Below are positions 1 to 7,942 of a DNA stretch of 64,000 nt, piece by piece. The stretch's first letter is position 1. The number at the start of each line of letters is the position of its first letter. Below the pieces are notes generated by a model. It made no database searches. It was not told the origin of the DNA and saw only the letters and a program-made list of their open reading frames with translations. Both the position numbers and the translations under genes were made by a program. This DNA is from Candidatus Nitronauta litoralis (lineage in GTDB: Bacteria > Nitrospinota > Nitrospinia > Nitrospinales > Nitrospinaceae): positions 1,798,001 to 1,862,000 of the forward strand of contig CP048685.1 of the NCBI GenBank assembly GCA_015698285.1, given 5' to 3'.

Positions 1-624
1 TTCTGGGACAAGCGTCGCAAGGTGTATGAGGAGATGGATGAAAAGTTTGGCGAGGCGTTCCGACGCAAGTTGCAGGCACCGAATGTGTTTTGTGATCCGG
101 AGCTGAATCGCGAGGAATGTCTGCAGGGTGCCAGGACCTTGCATACATTGGCGGATAAACTTGCCGACCGGCCCTGGGGTAAAATCTGGATCAATCGCCA
201 CAACACGATTCTCTACAGTGATTATGAATCGGCGATTCGTTTTGATATTCAGCCTGCCGAGGCACTCAAGTTTTTTTCAAACAAGGTCACGCGGGCAGAG
301 GTTGAATCCAATGTGACGAAGGCCGAGGACTTTGAGAAAAAGTTGAAGAACAATTCAACCGGCCTGCGTGCGGTGTGTGATTTGCGTGGAATCGAGTCGA
401 AGTTATGTCTTGAGGGGTTCGAGCAGTTCGTGCAGTTTGTGAAATCCAATCGCGAATTCAAAGTCCCGGCACCCTGGGAAACGATCATGTTTGTCGATGG
501 CCGGCAACTGGGGCGGGTCAACTTCGCGCTCAACTCAAGCAGCCGCAGCAGCTACCTGTATTTCAATGCACGGTCCGGATTTAACGGACTTTCCGCGTTC
601 TTGAAACAGACGAAAAACAACTGA
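1..624 (+). CDS. Unknown protein, 5' end cut by the window
   Basis: The reading frame is open from base 1 to the TGA at 622-624. The first possible start in the window is a GTG at 22, but the codons before it (FWDKRRK) are in frame and protein-like, so the gene probably begins upstream. The visible part is about 207 residues, soluble, rich in charged residues, and has no signal peptide or membrane segment. I recognise no domain. The C-terminal half has a pattern of alternating hydrophobic residues (IMFVDGRQLGRVNFAL) suggestive of a beta-rich fold. It is convergent with fliW, with a repeat-rich gap of about 300 bases between them. Confidence 0.65.
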   Translation, partial: FWDKRRKVYEEMDEKFGEAFRRKLQAPNVFCDPELNREECLQGARTLHTLADKLADRPWGKIWINRHNTILYSDYESAIRFDIQPAEALKFFSNKVTRAEVESNVTKAEDFEKKLKNNSTGLRAVCDLRGIESKLCLEGFEQFVQFVKSNREFKVPAPWETIMFVDGRQLGRVNFALNSSSRSSYLYFNARSGFNGLSAFLKQTKNN

Positions 625-654
625 ATTATTTTGTGGGAAAGGACACCTGCAATT

Positions 655-780
655 TTGGCGGGTCCTTCTAAAACGAAAAGTCCGAGGCGAGATTCGGAGT
701 TTATCCGGAGCCTGTCGTAGGGTCACCTTCGGTTCCTCCGAATGACATTTCAACGAAGTTACAATCCTTAAATTTTTAAG
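655..780. repeat. Dispersed repeat, family A (degenerate copy)
   Basis: Contains the recurring pieces 'ggcgagattc', 'gagtttatccgga' and 'ctccgaatgacat' that appear in many other gaps of this window (for example 43165-43215 and 61370-61411). It fills most of the gap between the first gene and fliW. A run of ten G near 811-820 and a hairpin-like 'ccttgcgggg' follow it; nothing else coding is seen in 625-922. Confidence 0.5.
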
Positions 781-922
781 CATTCGCTGTCCGCAGAGGA
801 TAACCTTGCGGGGGGGGGGCTAATGGGCGGACCCTGTGGAGGTGCCAAAACTTTTTGAGCGTATTGAAAGATGCTTCTTGTTCGCCCCTTCGACAAGCTC
901 AGGGCAGGCTCTTGTGGAGGAC

Positions 923-1387
923 TTATGCCATCTGGGCGGTCTGGCCTTTGCGGACGTCTTCCGGGAGAAGGAAGTGGGCGGTGTCATAAGCGGGATTGGA
1001 CAACACGCACTGTTTCCCAACCAGGGTGCGCGTGTTGATGACAACCGGGGCAACGAGGTTGGCTGTCATTTTCGTGAAATCCTGCGGAATCCTGACGATC
1101 ACCAGCGTGCACAGGGCGTCTTTTTCGGTAGCACCGATGCAGGCTTTTTCTTCCGGTGACAGTTGGGGACGGTAATCCGGAACGTAGACGAAGGGGTCCG
1201 TGACCACGAAAGCCAGGTCCGGGTTTTTCAGTGATTGCAGCCATTGCAAGGGACATTCGACTTTGGCGTCGAATGGTAGCATGGCAAATTGTTTCTCTCC
1301 CTCGAAGCCATAGAGGCCTTCCGGGAATTTCAGAATTTCTTCGTCTTTTATCTCGAATGTTCCAAGGCGCGAGGATTGATAAGTCAT
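923..1387 (-). CDS. fliW: Flagellar assembly factor FliW
   Basis: 154 residues, the normal FliW length. The N-terminus (SRLGTFEIKDEEILKFPEGLYGFE) carries the family's F-P-x-G-L-x-G-F signature near residues 21-28, and the rest matches the FliW beta-barrel pattern, including NLVAPVVIN near residue 110. FliW binds CsrA and flagellin and relieves CsrA repression of flagellin translation. Its ATG overlaps the TGA-side end of csrA by four bases (1384-1387), so the two are translationally coupled. No flagellin gene lies in the window. The assignment is confident from family features; the regulatory role is by homology. Confidence 0.93.
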   Translation of the reverse strand: MTYQSSRLGTFEIKDEEILKFPEGLYGFEGEKQFAMLPFDAKVECPLQWLQSLKNPDLAFVVTDPFVYVPDYRPQLSPEEKACIGATEKDALCTLVIVRIPQDFTKMTANLVAPVVINTRTLVGKQCVLSNPAYDTAHFLLPEDVRKGQTAQMA

Positions 1388-1623
1388 GGTTTTAATTTAT
1401 TTTTTATCAATTGTGAGACCTGTGACGGGTCAAACTCGGTTGATGATGCGGCCGATACATTTTCATCCTTGATCTTGTTGAAAACCTCTTCCCGGTAGAT
1501 TTTGGTCTCCCGGGGGGCTTCGATGCCGAGACGGATGTTCCGCCCTTTAATATCTATAACGGTTATTTTCACATCTTCATTAATTTTAATGCTCTCGCCT
1601 ATCTTCCGTGTAAGCACAAGCAT
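1384..1623 (-). CDS. csrA: Carbon storage regulator CsrA
   Basis: 79 residues. The N-terminus MLVLTRKIGESI and the central IRLGIEAPRE motif (R44 region, needed for RNA contact) are textbook CsrA. It is an RNA-binding translational regulator acting on GGA motifs in mRNA leaders. It precedes fliW with a 4-base overlap, the arrangement of the FliW-CsrA partner switch. The C-terminus is slightly longer than in gamma-proteobacteria, as in flagellar CsrA of other phyla. A modest AAGG lies about 13 bases before the ATG. Confidence 0.96.
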   Translation of the reverse strand: MLVLTRKIGESIKINEDVKITVIDIKGRNIRLGIEAPRETKIYREEVFNKIKDENVSAASSTEFDPSQVSQLIKNKLKP

Positions 1624-1790
1624 GGTCCGGGCCTTGGAAAGGGTTGATTTTTATTCAATTTAACGGTTTGATTCTATCATACTGCCGAAATTTAGGGGGA
1701 AAAGCGGGATTGAGGGGGATTGTTTGACTCTGGGGCCTCAGATGTGCTAATTTCCCATTTCCTTTGACGCTTTCGCGTTTTTGACATATT

Positions 1791-1863
<73 letters not shown>

Positions 1864-2005
1864 CTCCTTTTTTCTTGGAGGGGAATTCATCTCCCCGGGA
1901 CTGCATTTCCGGATTTGGGTAAAAACTTTTTTGGGCCTCCACGATCGTTATCTTAATTGGAGATTCCCATAACAGGGAAAGCCCGGAAGTGGTAAGATAT
2001 TCATT

Positions 2006-2635
2006 ATGGATACTATAAAGAATACATTGTCATGGACTTTATTGGGGGCCTGCATGTTGCTCCTGGCGGCCTGTGGTGAACAGGGAAATGAAAACGTGCC
2101 AACAGATGTAGCGCCTAAATCTCCGATTGATGGCGCGCAAATGACCAGCTTGTCTGAGGGATCCAAAACACAGAACGGTCCCCCCAGTGAAGTCATGCGT
2201 CAGGCGGAAGGTTCAAGTTCCGATATCGAGGGTCACCCGGAAGTTGATCCAAACCAAAATGCCGTCACGCGTGAAGTGGTGGTGCCGCCTGCTGTTGACG
2301 GTAAATGGAAAGCAGTCAAGATCATGGTCCGCAACAAGGTGGACGAGGAAAAAAGCAAAATGCAAATGGTCGACCTCGGTTCAAGTTTTATGATCGACGG
2401 CGCACCACTCAAGGTAACGGTCGGTCCCTTCCTGCCAAACTTCGTGATGGATAAGGCGGTTTACACCTCCGGCGGCAATGAACTGGCCAATCCGGCAGTT
2501 CGTCTGGTGGTTGAAGAAGGCGACAAGACTCTGTTTGAAGGCTGGGCCTTTGCCAAGTTTCCGGGGATGTATGCCTTTGAGCACGAAACCTATTCCCTGC
2601 AGTTGATGGATTTTATCCCGGTTAATACCAGTTGA
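2006..2635 (+). CDS. DUF2155-like lipoprotein
   Basis: 209 residues with a lipoprotein signal peptide: charged N-terminus, hydrophobic core and lipobox LAAC with Cys23. Residues 25-90 are a low-complexity Ser/Pro/Asn linker. Residues 95-205 resemble DUF2155: a small beta domain with '[10 protein letters not shown]', 'LKVTVGPF' and the closing '[22 protein letters not shown]', close to the family's G-W-x-F-A-x-x-P ending. The likely location is the inner leaflet of the outer membrane or the periplasm; the function is unknown. It sits alone between two tRNA genes. DUF2155 is recognised from memory of the motif and not by search. Confidence 0.75.
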   Translation: MDTIKNTLSWTLLGACMLLLAACGEQGNENVPTDVAPKSPIDGAQMTSLSEGSKTQNGPPSEVMRQAEGSSSDIEGHPEVDPNQNAVTREVVVPPAVDGKWKAVKIMVRNKVDEEKSKMQMVDLGSSFMIDGAPLKVTVGPFLPNFVMDKAVYTSGGNELANPAVRLVVEEGDKTLFEGWAFAKFPGMYAFEHETYSLQLMDFIPVNTS

Positions 2636-2685
2636 TTCAATAAAGAGTTCGTTGGGGACCCACCGCAGGTCCAGTTAAAAAACAG

Positions 2686-2759
2686 GCGCCCATAGCTCAG
2701 CTGGATAGAGCGACGGTTTGCGGAACCGTAGGTCAGAGGTTCGAGTCCTCTTGGGCGCA
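2686..2759 (+). tRNA. tRNA-Arg (GCG)
   Basis: Complete cloverleaf: acceptor GCGCCCA/TGGGCGC, D-arm GCTC...GAGC, anticodon stem ACGGT/ACCGT around TTGCGGA, so the anticodon is GCG. T-arm AGAGG TTCGAGT CCTCT; discriminator A; no encoded CCA. A GCG anticodon for CGN arginine codons is unusual, since most bacteria use ACG read as ICG. Confidence 0.92.
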
Positions 2760-2783
2760 CTTTTCATTTTGATGGCAACAGGC

Positions 2784-2824
2784 AACCCGGCAGGTGAACA
2801 AAACTGTCCGGGTTTCCTCTTTTT
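2784..2824 (+). terminator. Rho-independent terminator after tRNA-Arg
   Basis: AACCCGG (2784-2790) pairs with CCGGGTT (2808-2814), with an extra CAG/CTG inside, followed by a T-rich tract to 2824. It is placed 25 bases after tRNA-Arg and just before tRNA-Ser. Confidence 0.55.
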
Positions 2825-2838
2825 GTCCGAGCAGTATT

Positions 2839-2926
2839 GGAGAGGTGGCCGAGCGGTTGAAGGCGCACGCTTGGAAAGCGTGTGTAGGTCAAAAGCCTAC
2901 CGAGGGTTCGAATCCCTCCCTCTCCG
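2839..2926 (+). tRNA. tRNA-Ser (GGA)
   Basis: Class II tRNA of 88 bases: acceptor GGAGAGG/CCTCTCC, anticodon stem CACGC/GCGTG around TTGGAAA (anticodon GGA), long variable arm GTAGGTC-AAAA-GCCTAC, T-arm GAGGG TTCGAAT CCCTC, discriminator G, no encoded CCA. Confidence 0.95.
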
Positions 2927-3017
2927 CTTCCATTTCCCGCCAGCAGAATCCCCCTTAAAAAAATTTGATTGGCCAACCGTTTGAATTATTTCAGGTTTCT
3001 TCAATCGGATTCGCGTG

Positions 3018-3188
3018 ATGTGTAAGGCAGAACCGGTGACCTCTACAGTTGATTGGAAAAGGGAATCGGTATATTTGGAAGAATACTGGTTTCTTGATGA
3101 AAATGATGGGGTTTCAAAAACAAATCTCATTCGCTGCCCGGTTTATTTTAAATCACCACAGTTGGCTGGGATGGCGTTTATTCCATGA
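3018..3188 (+). CDS. Possible 56-residue protein, unrecognised
   Basis: ATG at 3018 to TGA at 3188. The predicted peptide looks protein-like (for example VDWKRESVYLEEYWFLDEND, then IRCPVYFKSPQLAG) but has no recognised family and only a weak upstream GGA. It lies in the 550-base gap between tRNA-Ser and the histidine kinase. The rest of that gap contains a perfect 10-bp inverted repeat (3256-3278) and otherwise nothing I can name. Confidence 0.28.
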   Translation: MCKAEPVTSTVDWKRESVYLEEYWFLDENDGVSKTNLIRCPVYFKSPQLAGMAFIP

Positions 3189-3255
3189 CAATAAAACAAT
3201 GGAATCCTGCCAGAATAGTACTTTGCGCCCCGCTTAAAAAGGGCATTTTTTCTTG

Positions 3256-3278
3256 AATCCAGAAGGCCCTTCTGGATT
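3256..3278. repeat. Perfect 10-bp inverted repeat
   Basis: AATCCAGAAG, a 3-base GCC loop, then CTTCTGGATT. There is no T-tract in the right place on either strand, so it is not a standard terminator. It lies 245-265 bases upstream of the histidine kinase start. Confidence 0.6.
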
Positions 3279-3521
3279 ACAAATAAATGCTTATTTAAGA
3301 AAAATTGGGCATGTATTTTCCAAATATTAATTTCTCCAAAAATCTTTTTCACTCAGGTCATTTTTATTTTAATTTCGCGTAACTATTTAGGATAGAATTG
3401 GTAAGAAATATTCGGACTTCCCTGTAAATGATGTGGGGAATATTTTCGTCGTCTACGAGTTCCTGCGTTTAAATTCGCATTGAATAAATTTTCTATTTCA
3501 AATTGTCCGGAAGGGCAAAAA

Positions 3522-4721
3522 ATGAATCTTGACGGTTTTGAAGTTGAAAAGTGGAAGGCTCCGGTAAATTTACTGGCAAAACTGTTGGGGGTATCCACGG
3601 TCCTTCTCACGAAATATGAAAAACCTTTTATTGAAGTTTTAGTTTCTTCGGAATCCGAAGGGAACCCGATAAAGGAAGGAATTCGGGTTGGAGAAGGTGA
3701 AAGTTTTTGCGGAGAAACTGCACGAAAAAATACTGAATTACAGATTCCTAATTCTAGAAAGGATCCCAAATGGGAAGACAACCCTATCCTGGATAAGGGA
3801 ATGATCGCCTATATTGGGCTGCCACTTTTATTGCCGGACGGTAAGGTCTTCGGAACTCTATGTGTTCTGGATAATAAGGAAAATAATTTTAATGAGGATT
3901 ATCGGGAACTGTTGAGGCAGTTCAGGGATATGGTGGAAGCCCAGCTTAAGCTGGTATATAGAAAAAACCAGGTGGTGCAAAGAAACCTTGATCTCGAAAT
4001 GATTCAGAATGATTTGATTGAAACCTCCAGGCTGTTAAAGGAGAAAAATGAAAGTCTTGAAGATTTCGTGAATTTTGTTTCGCATGATTTAAAAGAGCCA
4101 ATTCGAAAAATAAAATACTTTGGTGGACAGGCTCGGAATGAAACTGAAACAGAAAACTGCCGGGATAAATTGAGCAAGGTCTTGAACGCAGCAGACAGAA
4201 TGGAAAAGTTGATAGACAGTTTTCTGGAGTTGTCGCGTATCAATTCCAATGGAATCCAGTTTGAAAGAACTGATTTAAACACAGTTGTCATGGGGGTTTT
4301 GGATAATCTCGAAACTCTTCTTGGGAAAAACCAGGTGCTGGTAGAGGCAGGAAACCTCCCGGTCCTGGAAGCGCATTCCATATATATTGCTCAAATGTTT
4401 CAAAATCTGTTGATCAATGCGGTAAAGTTCAAAAAAGAAGGACAATCCGGTGTAGTAAAAATCAAAAGTTTTTGTCGGCCAGACGGAGGGTATGACATAC
4501 ATATAGAGGATGATGGTGTTGGGTTTGATATGAAATACGCTGACAAAATTTTTGAACCTTTGGCAAAACTCAAGAGTCCTTCTTCAAAGGATGGTTCTGG
4601 TCTGGGACTTGCGATTGTCAGAAAAGTGGTGCAATGCCATGGAGGCTCAATCAGGGCGGAAAGTAACCCCGGAGAAGGAGCCGTTTTCGTTATTTCCTTT
4701 CCGGCTTACCATCCCCGTTAG
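3522..4721 (+). CDS. GAF-domain sensor histidine kinase
   Basis: 399 residues from the ATG at 3522, which has GGAAGGG six bases upstream; a TTG at 3480 in frame is a weaker alternative. Residues 15-145 form a GAF domain (GESFCGETA, YIGLPLLLPDGKVFGTLCVLD). A coiled-coil linker (about 145-180) follows, then HisKA with the phospho-acceptor SHDLKEP (His188). HATPase_c carries an N box (NLLINAVKF, near 295), G1 (DDGVGFD, near 330), F box (KIFEPL) and G2 (GSGLGLAI, near 360). There is no membrane segment, so it is a cytoplasmic sensor. No receiver gene is adjacent, so it is an orphan kinase. The architecture resembles GAF/phytochrome-like kinases that lack the chromophore cysteine context. Confidence 0.88.
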   Translation: MNLDGFEVEKWKAPVNLLAKLLGVSTVLLTKYEKPFIEVLVSSESEGNPIKEGIRVGEGESFCGETARKNTELQIPNSRKDPKWEDNPILDKGMIAYIGLPLLLPDGKVFGTLCVLDNKENNFNEDYRELLRQFRDMVEAQLKLVYRKNQVVQRNLDLEMIQNDLIETSRLLKEKNESLEDFVNFVSHDLKEPIRKIKYFGGQARNETETENCRDKLSKVLNAADRMEKLIDSFLELSRINSNGIQFERTDLNTVVMGVLDNLETLLGKNQVLVEAGNLPVLEAHSIYIAQMFQNLLINAVKFKKEGQSGVVKIKSFCRPDGGYDIHIEDDGVGFDMKYADKIFEPLAKLKSPSSKDGSGLGLAIVRKVVQCHGGSIRAESNPGEGAVFVISFPAYHPR

Positions 4722-5123
4722 TCGCCCCAGAAAACGTTGTTTATAAGCTGATAGGAAGAGAGGTTTTGCGAGGGATGTCTTCTTCCATTATCCCCCCCGT
4801 GGACAAAATCTTAGGAAAAATATCTTGGCCGCGCTCCCTCTGGTCCCCTGCGATGACGGGTTTTTTGCCTTGGTTGCTAACAGACCGACACTAATGTGAT
4901 ACCGGGGCATGCAAAGGTCTCGTTTCAAACGGAACCGATAAATAAGTCAGCAGAAAAGCCTCTTGATTAACCTTGGGTTTGCAAGAGCCATTTCATTGAA
5001 AAATTGGGGGGGGAAGAAGTCCTCGAATTTTGGAAAAAACGTAGTATAATCCCCGAGAAGCCATCTGGAAGAGTCCGGATGGTTTATTAATTTCTAATTA
5101 TTCCTGTTTGAAAGGTCAACCTC
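4722..5123. other. Non-coding gap upstream of the ACP gene
   Basis: About 400 bases without a convincing ORF. It holds a 'gcaaaggtctcg' piece of the dispersed repeat family (near 4912) and a promoter -10 candidate near the right end (5045-5050). Confidence 0.4.
5045..5050 (+). promoter_or_regulatory. -10 element TATAAT upstream of ACP gene
   Basis: A perfect TATAAT lies 74 bases before the ACP start codon; no good -35 hexamer is visible 16-18 bases upstream, so this is only a partial promoter call. Confidence 0.35.
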
Positions 5124-5492
5124 TTGCCTTTGCCACCATTTACAGATGAAGATCGAGAACGTGCCAAAAAGCTGTTGAAAGGGTTCCCGGAAGGAACGGA
5201 AGACGCCTACTATAAATTCCGTGAAACAGGGGAAATTGAAGCTCTAAAAGTTCTGATTGGTGGTATGCTGGGCTTCTATCTACCTTCCGCGAACGAGAAT
5301 TACATGAAGGTTGTGGGAGGGGATGTCGATTTGCAAACTGTCGGAATTGACTCCCTGGGAATGACGGAGATGGTATTTCAGGTCGAAGAATTGTTCGACG
5401 TCTCCGTTGCCGATGAAGACATGGCCCAGGTCACCACACTGGATGAAATTTCGGTTTACATTAAAGAGCGTCTCGAAAAGGGAGACGACTAA
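5124..5492 (+). CDS. Acyl carrier protein with N-terminal extension
   Basis: 122 residues, about 40 longer than a housekeeping ACP. The phosphopantetheine attachment motif GIDSLGMTEM places the modified serine at Ser77, followed by an acidic helix (FQVEELFDVSVADEDM) typical of the ACP four-helix bundle. The extra N-terminal 45 residues are helical and charged. The start is TTG, with AAAGG about eight bases upstream. The ketosynthase starts 26 bases downstream, so the pair likely forms a dedicated acyl-assembly unit. The product is unknown; fabD, fabG and fabZ are absent from this cluster. Confidence 0.82.
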   Translation: MPLPPFTDEDRERAKKLLKGFPEGTEDAYYKFRETGEIEALKVLIGGMLGFYLPSANENYMKVVGGDVDLQTVGIDSLGMTEMVFQVEELFDVSVADEDMAQVTTLDEISVYIKERLEKGDD

Positions 5493-5518
5493 CTTCCCGC
5501 CTCCACCACTCAGGATTT

Positions 5519-6790
5519 ATGCCAAACCAGGTCGTTGTCACCGGTTTGGGCCTCATCACAAGCATAGGAAATAACAAGGCCCAGGTCACTGAAAGCTTAC
5601 GCGAGTTACGCCACGGATTCGAGAACATCACGTTCATGGACAACCCTCGAATTCCCGTTAAAGTTGTTGGATCCATCAAGGAATTCGATACGTCCTCACC
5701 CAACTGGGTGGAGTGGAAATACCCGGAACATTTCAATCTTGATGTCGATTACCTGAAATCGCTGTCTCCACACGGTCTACATTGCCTGTGCGCTATGTTA
5801 CATGCGGTGGAAGACTCCGGATTGAAAGAAGAAGAGGTCGCTTCCACTGAAACTGGTTTGTTCGCATCATCCGCCGGATCAACTTTTATGATGCGGAACA
5901 ATCTGGAAAGCCTGATTGCTACCAATGGAATGCGGATCAATCCGATGAGCGTCGTCGCTTCGGTCTCCGGTACTCTCAATTTTAATCTCGGGGCCTACTT
6001 TGGCATCCGTGGAGGAAACTGCGGATTTGTTTCTGCCTGTGCATCAAGCAGCCATGCTATTGGCTACGGGTTTGATGAGATTTATCTGGGACGACACAAA
6101 AGAATTTTTGTGGTTGGCGGAGAGGATCTGACTGCGGAGACTTATCTGCCATTTAACGGAATGCGGGCGTTGTCCCGCAACCCGGACCCCGATACAGCCT
6201 CGCGTCCCTTTGATAAAAAGAGGGATGGGTTTGTGGGCACCGGAGGGGGAGTGGCCATGGTCCTGGAAAATAAAGAAGATGCGGTTAAGCGCGGTGCCAA
6301 CATATACGCGGAATTGGTGAATTGGGGGCAGGCCTCCGATGGGTACAACATCGCCATGCCGCATCCGGAAGGCAGCGGACTGACACTCGCGATGAAAAAT
6401 GCACTCAAAGCCGCGAAGTTGAAACCGGAAGACGTGGACTATGTAAACGCCCACGCCACCAGCACACCACCGGGTGATCGCTCGGAAGCTCTTTCACTGG
6501 TCAATATCTTTGGAACTGACAAGGATAAGCGTCCGGCGGTGAGCAGTACCAAGGCGCTCACCGGGCATGGACTTTCCATGGCTGGCGTAATGGAAGCGGC
6601 GTTCAGTGTGATATCAATCAAGGAAGGATTTATCCCCGGCGCGGCACACATCTCGGAACCCGATCCGTTATGCGAACACATCACACTTCCCAAAGAAACC
6701 CTGGATCAGGCCCCGAAGAATGTGATCAGCAACAGCAGCGGCTTCGGCGGCAGTAACGTCTGCCTCGTTTTCAAAAAATGGGATGGGTGA
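5519..6790 (+). CDS. Beta-ketoacyl-ACP synthase (KAS I/II family)
   Basis: 423 residues, the usual KAS II length. It has the full thiolase-fold catalytic set: Cys174 in VSACASSSH, His312 in NAHATSTPPGD, Lys345 in SSTKALTGHGL and His350. It condenses malonyl-ACP with an acyl chain. It follows a dedicated ACP in a two-gene unit, which suggests a special fatty-acid or polyketide-like product; that is inference. The N-terminal 80 residues are more divergent than in FabF (WVEWKYPEHF is not standard). The stop TGA at 6788 is also the first part of a CCACC...GG hairpin repeat shared with two other genes. Confidence 0.88.
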   Translation: MPNQVVVTGLGLITSIGNNKAQVTESLRELRHGFENITFMDNPRIPVKVVGSIKEFDTSSPNWVEWKYPEHFNLDVDYLKSLSPHGLHCLCAMLHAVEDSGLKEEEVASTETGLFASSAGSTFMMRNNLESLIATNGMRINPMSVVASVSGTLNFNLGAYFGIRGGNCGFVSACASSSHAIGYGFDEIYLGRHKRIFVVGGEDLTAETYLPFNGMRALSRNPDPDTASRPFDKKRDGFVGTGGGVAMVLENKEDAVKRGANIYAELVNWGQASDGYNIAMPHPEGSGLTLAMKNALKAAKLKPEDVDYVNAHATSTPPGDRSEALSLVNIFGTDKDKRPAVSSTKALTGHGLSMAGVMEAAFSVISIKEGFIPGAAHISEPDPLCEHITLPKETLDQAPKNVISNSSGFGGSNVCLVFKKWDG

Positions 6791-6860
6791 CCACCTTGCG
6801 GCGGGGCTGACGGGCAACCTTATTAGCCGTATCACGGGTGTATTGATATAGCCGCTTTAC
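6785..6860 (+). repeat. Degenerate copy of the TGACCACC hairpin repeat
   Basis: TGACCACCTTGCGGCGGGG begins at the ketosynthase stop codon, followed by 'ttattagccgtatc', which matches 'ttattgagcgtatc' in the 161-bp repeat at 15881-16290. The same arrangement follows both lipoprotein genes. Confidence 0.65.
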
Positions 6861-6939
6861 CATAATCTTCCAGTGGGGCTAGATGAGTAACGGTAAAGGC
6901 AAATTGATGAGATGGGTTTTAATTTAAAAATATTCTGGG

Positions 6940-7119
6940 TTACGGAAATAAAATCGAATAACAAAAGATATATAAGGGTACCATTAGTATTAATGCCATT
7001 ATTTGAAGTTTTTTAACTCTGTTTTAAAATTTTGTTTGGGTTTCGAGTTGCAACTTCTGGTTGTCTCTGATTTCTTTTAGCAACTCCACGATCTCACCTG
7101 ATCTGTTCCCATCATCCAT
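6940..7119 (-). pseudogene. Small coiled-coil/membrane protein split by one in-frame TAA
   Basis: ATG at 7119 with a strong AAGGAG eight bases upstream; the AAGGAGAACT unit is duplicated in tandem. The first 31 codons give a charged helix (EIVELLKEIRDNQKLQLETQ) ending at TAA 7026-7024. The same frame continues for 27 codons with a basic stretch and a hydrophobic helix (LQIMALILMVPLYIFCYSIL), then TAA at 6942-6940. A short amphipathic helix joined to a C-terminal membrane segment is a common small-protein design, so the internal stop probably breaks one 59-codon gene. It lies 33 bases downstream of the next gene and is probably co-transcribed with it. Confidence 0.55.
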
Positions 7120-7152
7120 CCGTAGTTCTCCTTAGTTCTCCTTAAAATTTTA

Positions 7153-7776
7153 TTATTTAATCTCAATATATTCCACATCATCTGGAACGTCCCCGTAATA
7201 TTCGCGCACTTCCTTTAGGATTTCTTTCCGTGATAGATGCGTGATAGCAACACAGGCGCTATTCAATCCCAGAGAACATTTGAACTTGCCTTCACTGTTG
7301 ATGGTCCACACCACGGGGCTGTTTTCGTGGCTGGCCTCTGCCGAAAAGTTTTCTCGATTGCCGGACAGGAGTGTCACCGGTGCGACACCTTCGTCTTTTG
7401 GGCGATCACCTGGAGTCTGGCTGAAATAGTAGGGTGACTGCGAGACGTGTTCGAGGCTGCAGGGTTGATCCGCTTCTTCTCGTTCCCAGAATGTTTTGCA
7501 ATTGATAAATAAATCACGCAACTGACCCAGTGCCATGTTCTCCTGCCAGGGCTTGGTGTCAGGAAGTTCGATTTCAAATCCGGAAGAACTTTTTATTTTC
7601 GGGTTAGATGAAAACGGAAATTTCCAGAACAGAAACGCAATCGCAAAAAGCACAAGGGACCACGTAGTGATCACAGCACGTGCTGAATGTGTTTTCTTTT
7701 TCTTCTTCACAAAGCCCCCAGGCGGATGCTTCCAGTCTAGGGCTTTTGCGGGAAGTTGGGAAGGAGAACATAGCAT
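7153..7776 (-). CDS. Single-pass membrane protein with pilin-like C-terminus
   Basis: 207 residues. A lysine run (residues 24-28) precedes one membrane helix (about 35-53, ITTWSLVLFAIAFLFWKF), then a periplasmic domain. Four cysteines form two spaced pairs (NCK...QPC, FKC...SAC), suggesting disulfides. The segment FSAEASHENSPVVWTINSEG resembles the C-terminal sheet of minor pilins or PilA-like proteins, but there is no prepilin peptidase site. ATG at 7776 is used; a GTG at about 7710 just before the lysine run (after GGGGG) may be the true start. The function is unknown. Confidence 0.6.
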   Translation of the reverse strand: MLCSPSQLPAKALDWKHPPGGFVKKKKKTHSARAVITTWSLVLFAIAFLFWKFPFSSNPKIKSSSGFEIELPDTKPWQENMALGQLRDLFINCKTFWEREEADQPCSLEHVSQSPYYFSQTPGDRPKDEGVAPVTLLSGNRENFSAEASHENSPVVWTINSEGKFKCSLGLNSACVAITHLSRKEILKEVREYYGDVPDDVEYIEIK

Positions 7777-7784
7777 AACTCGAA

Positions 7785-7925
7785 AGCCCCCTGCTTCGCT
7801 TCCCCCTTCGGAGAAGGGGGATTATTGTATTACTTCTAAAGCAAAGCCGAGGTTCGGAGTTTACCCTTGTCGAAGTCGAAGGGGGGCCACCAGATTTCTG
7901 GCATTTGTTTAATACTATGCAAAGG
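7785..7925. repeat. Dispersed repeats, families C and A
   Basis: The piece 'cccctgcttcgcttccccc' with a short inverted repeat around 'cccccttcggagaaggggg' is followed by 'aaagccgaggttcggagttta' and 'ctatgcaaaggtct'. The same pieces recur at 13770-13860, 17740-17875, 39060-39090 and 61370-61515. No gene is present in this gap. Confidence 0.6.
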
Positions 7926-7942
7926 TCTTGATCAAAAGGGAA

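Noticed and set aside
2718-3130. ORFs over the tRNA-Arg/tRNA-Ser region on both strands
   Set aside because: They lie over tRNA genes and are classic false ORFs.
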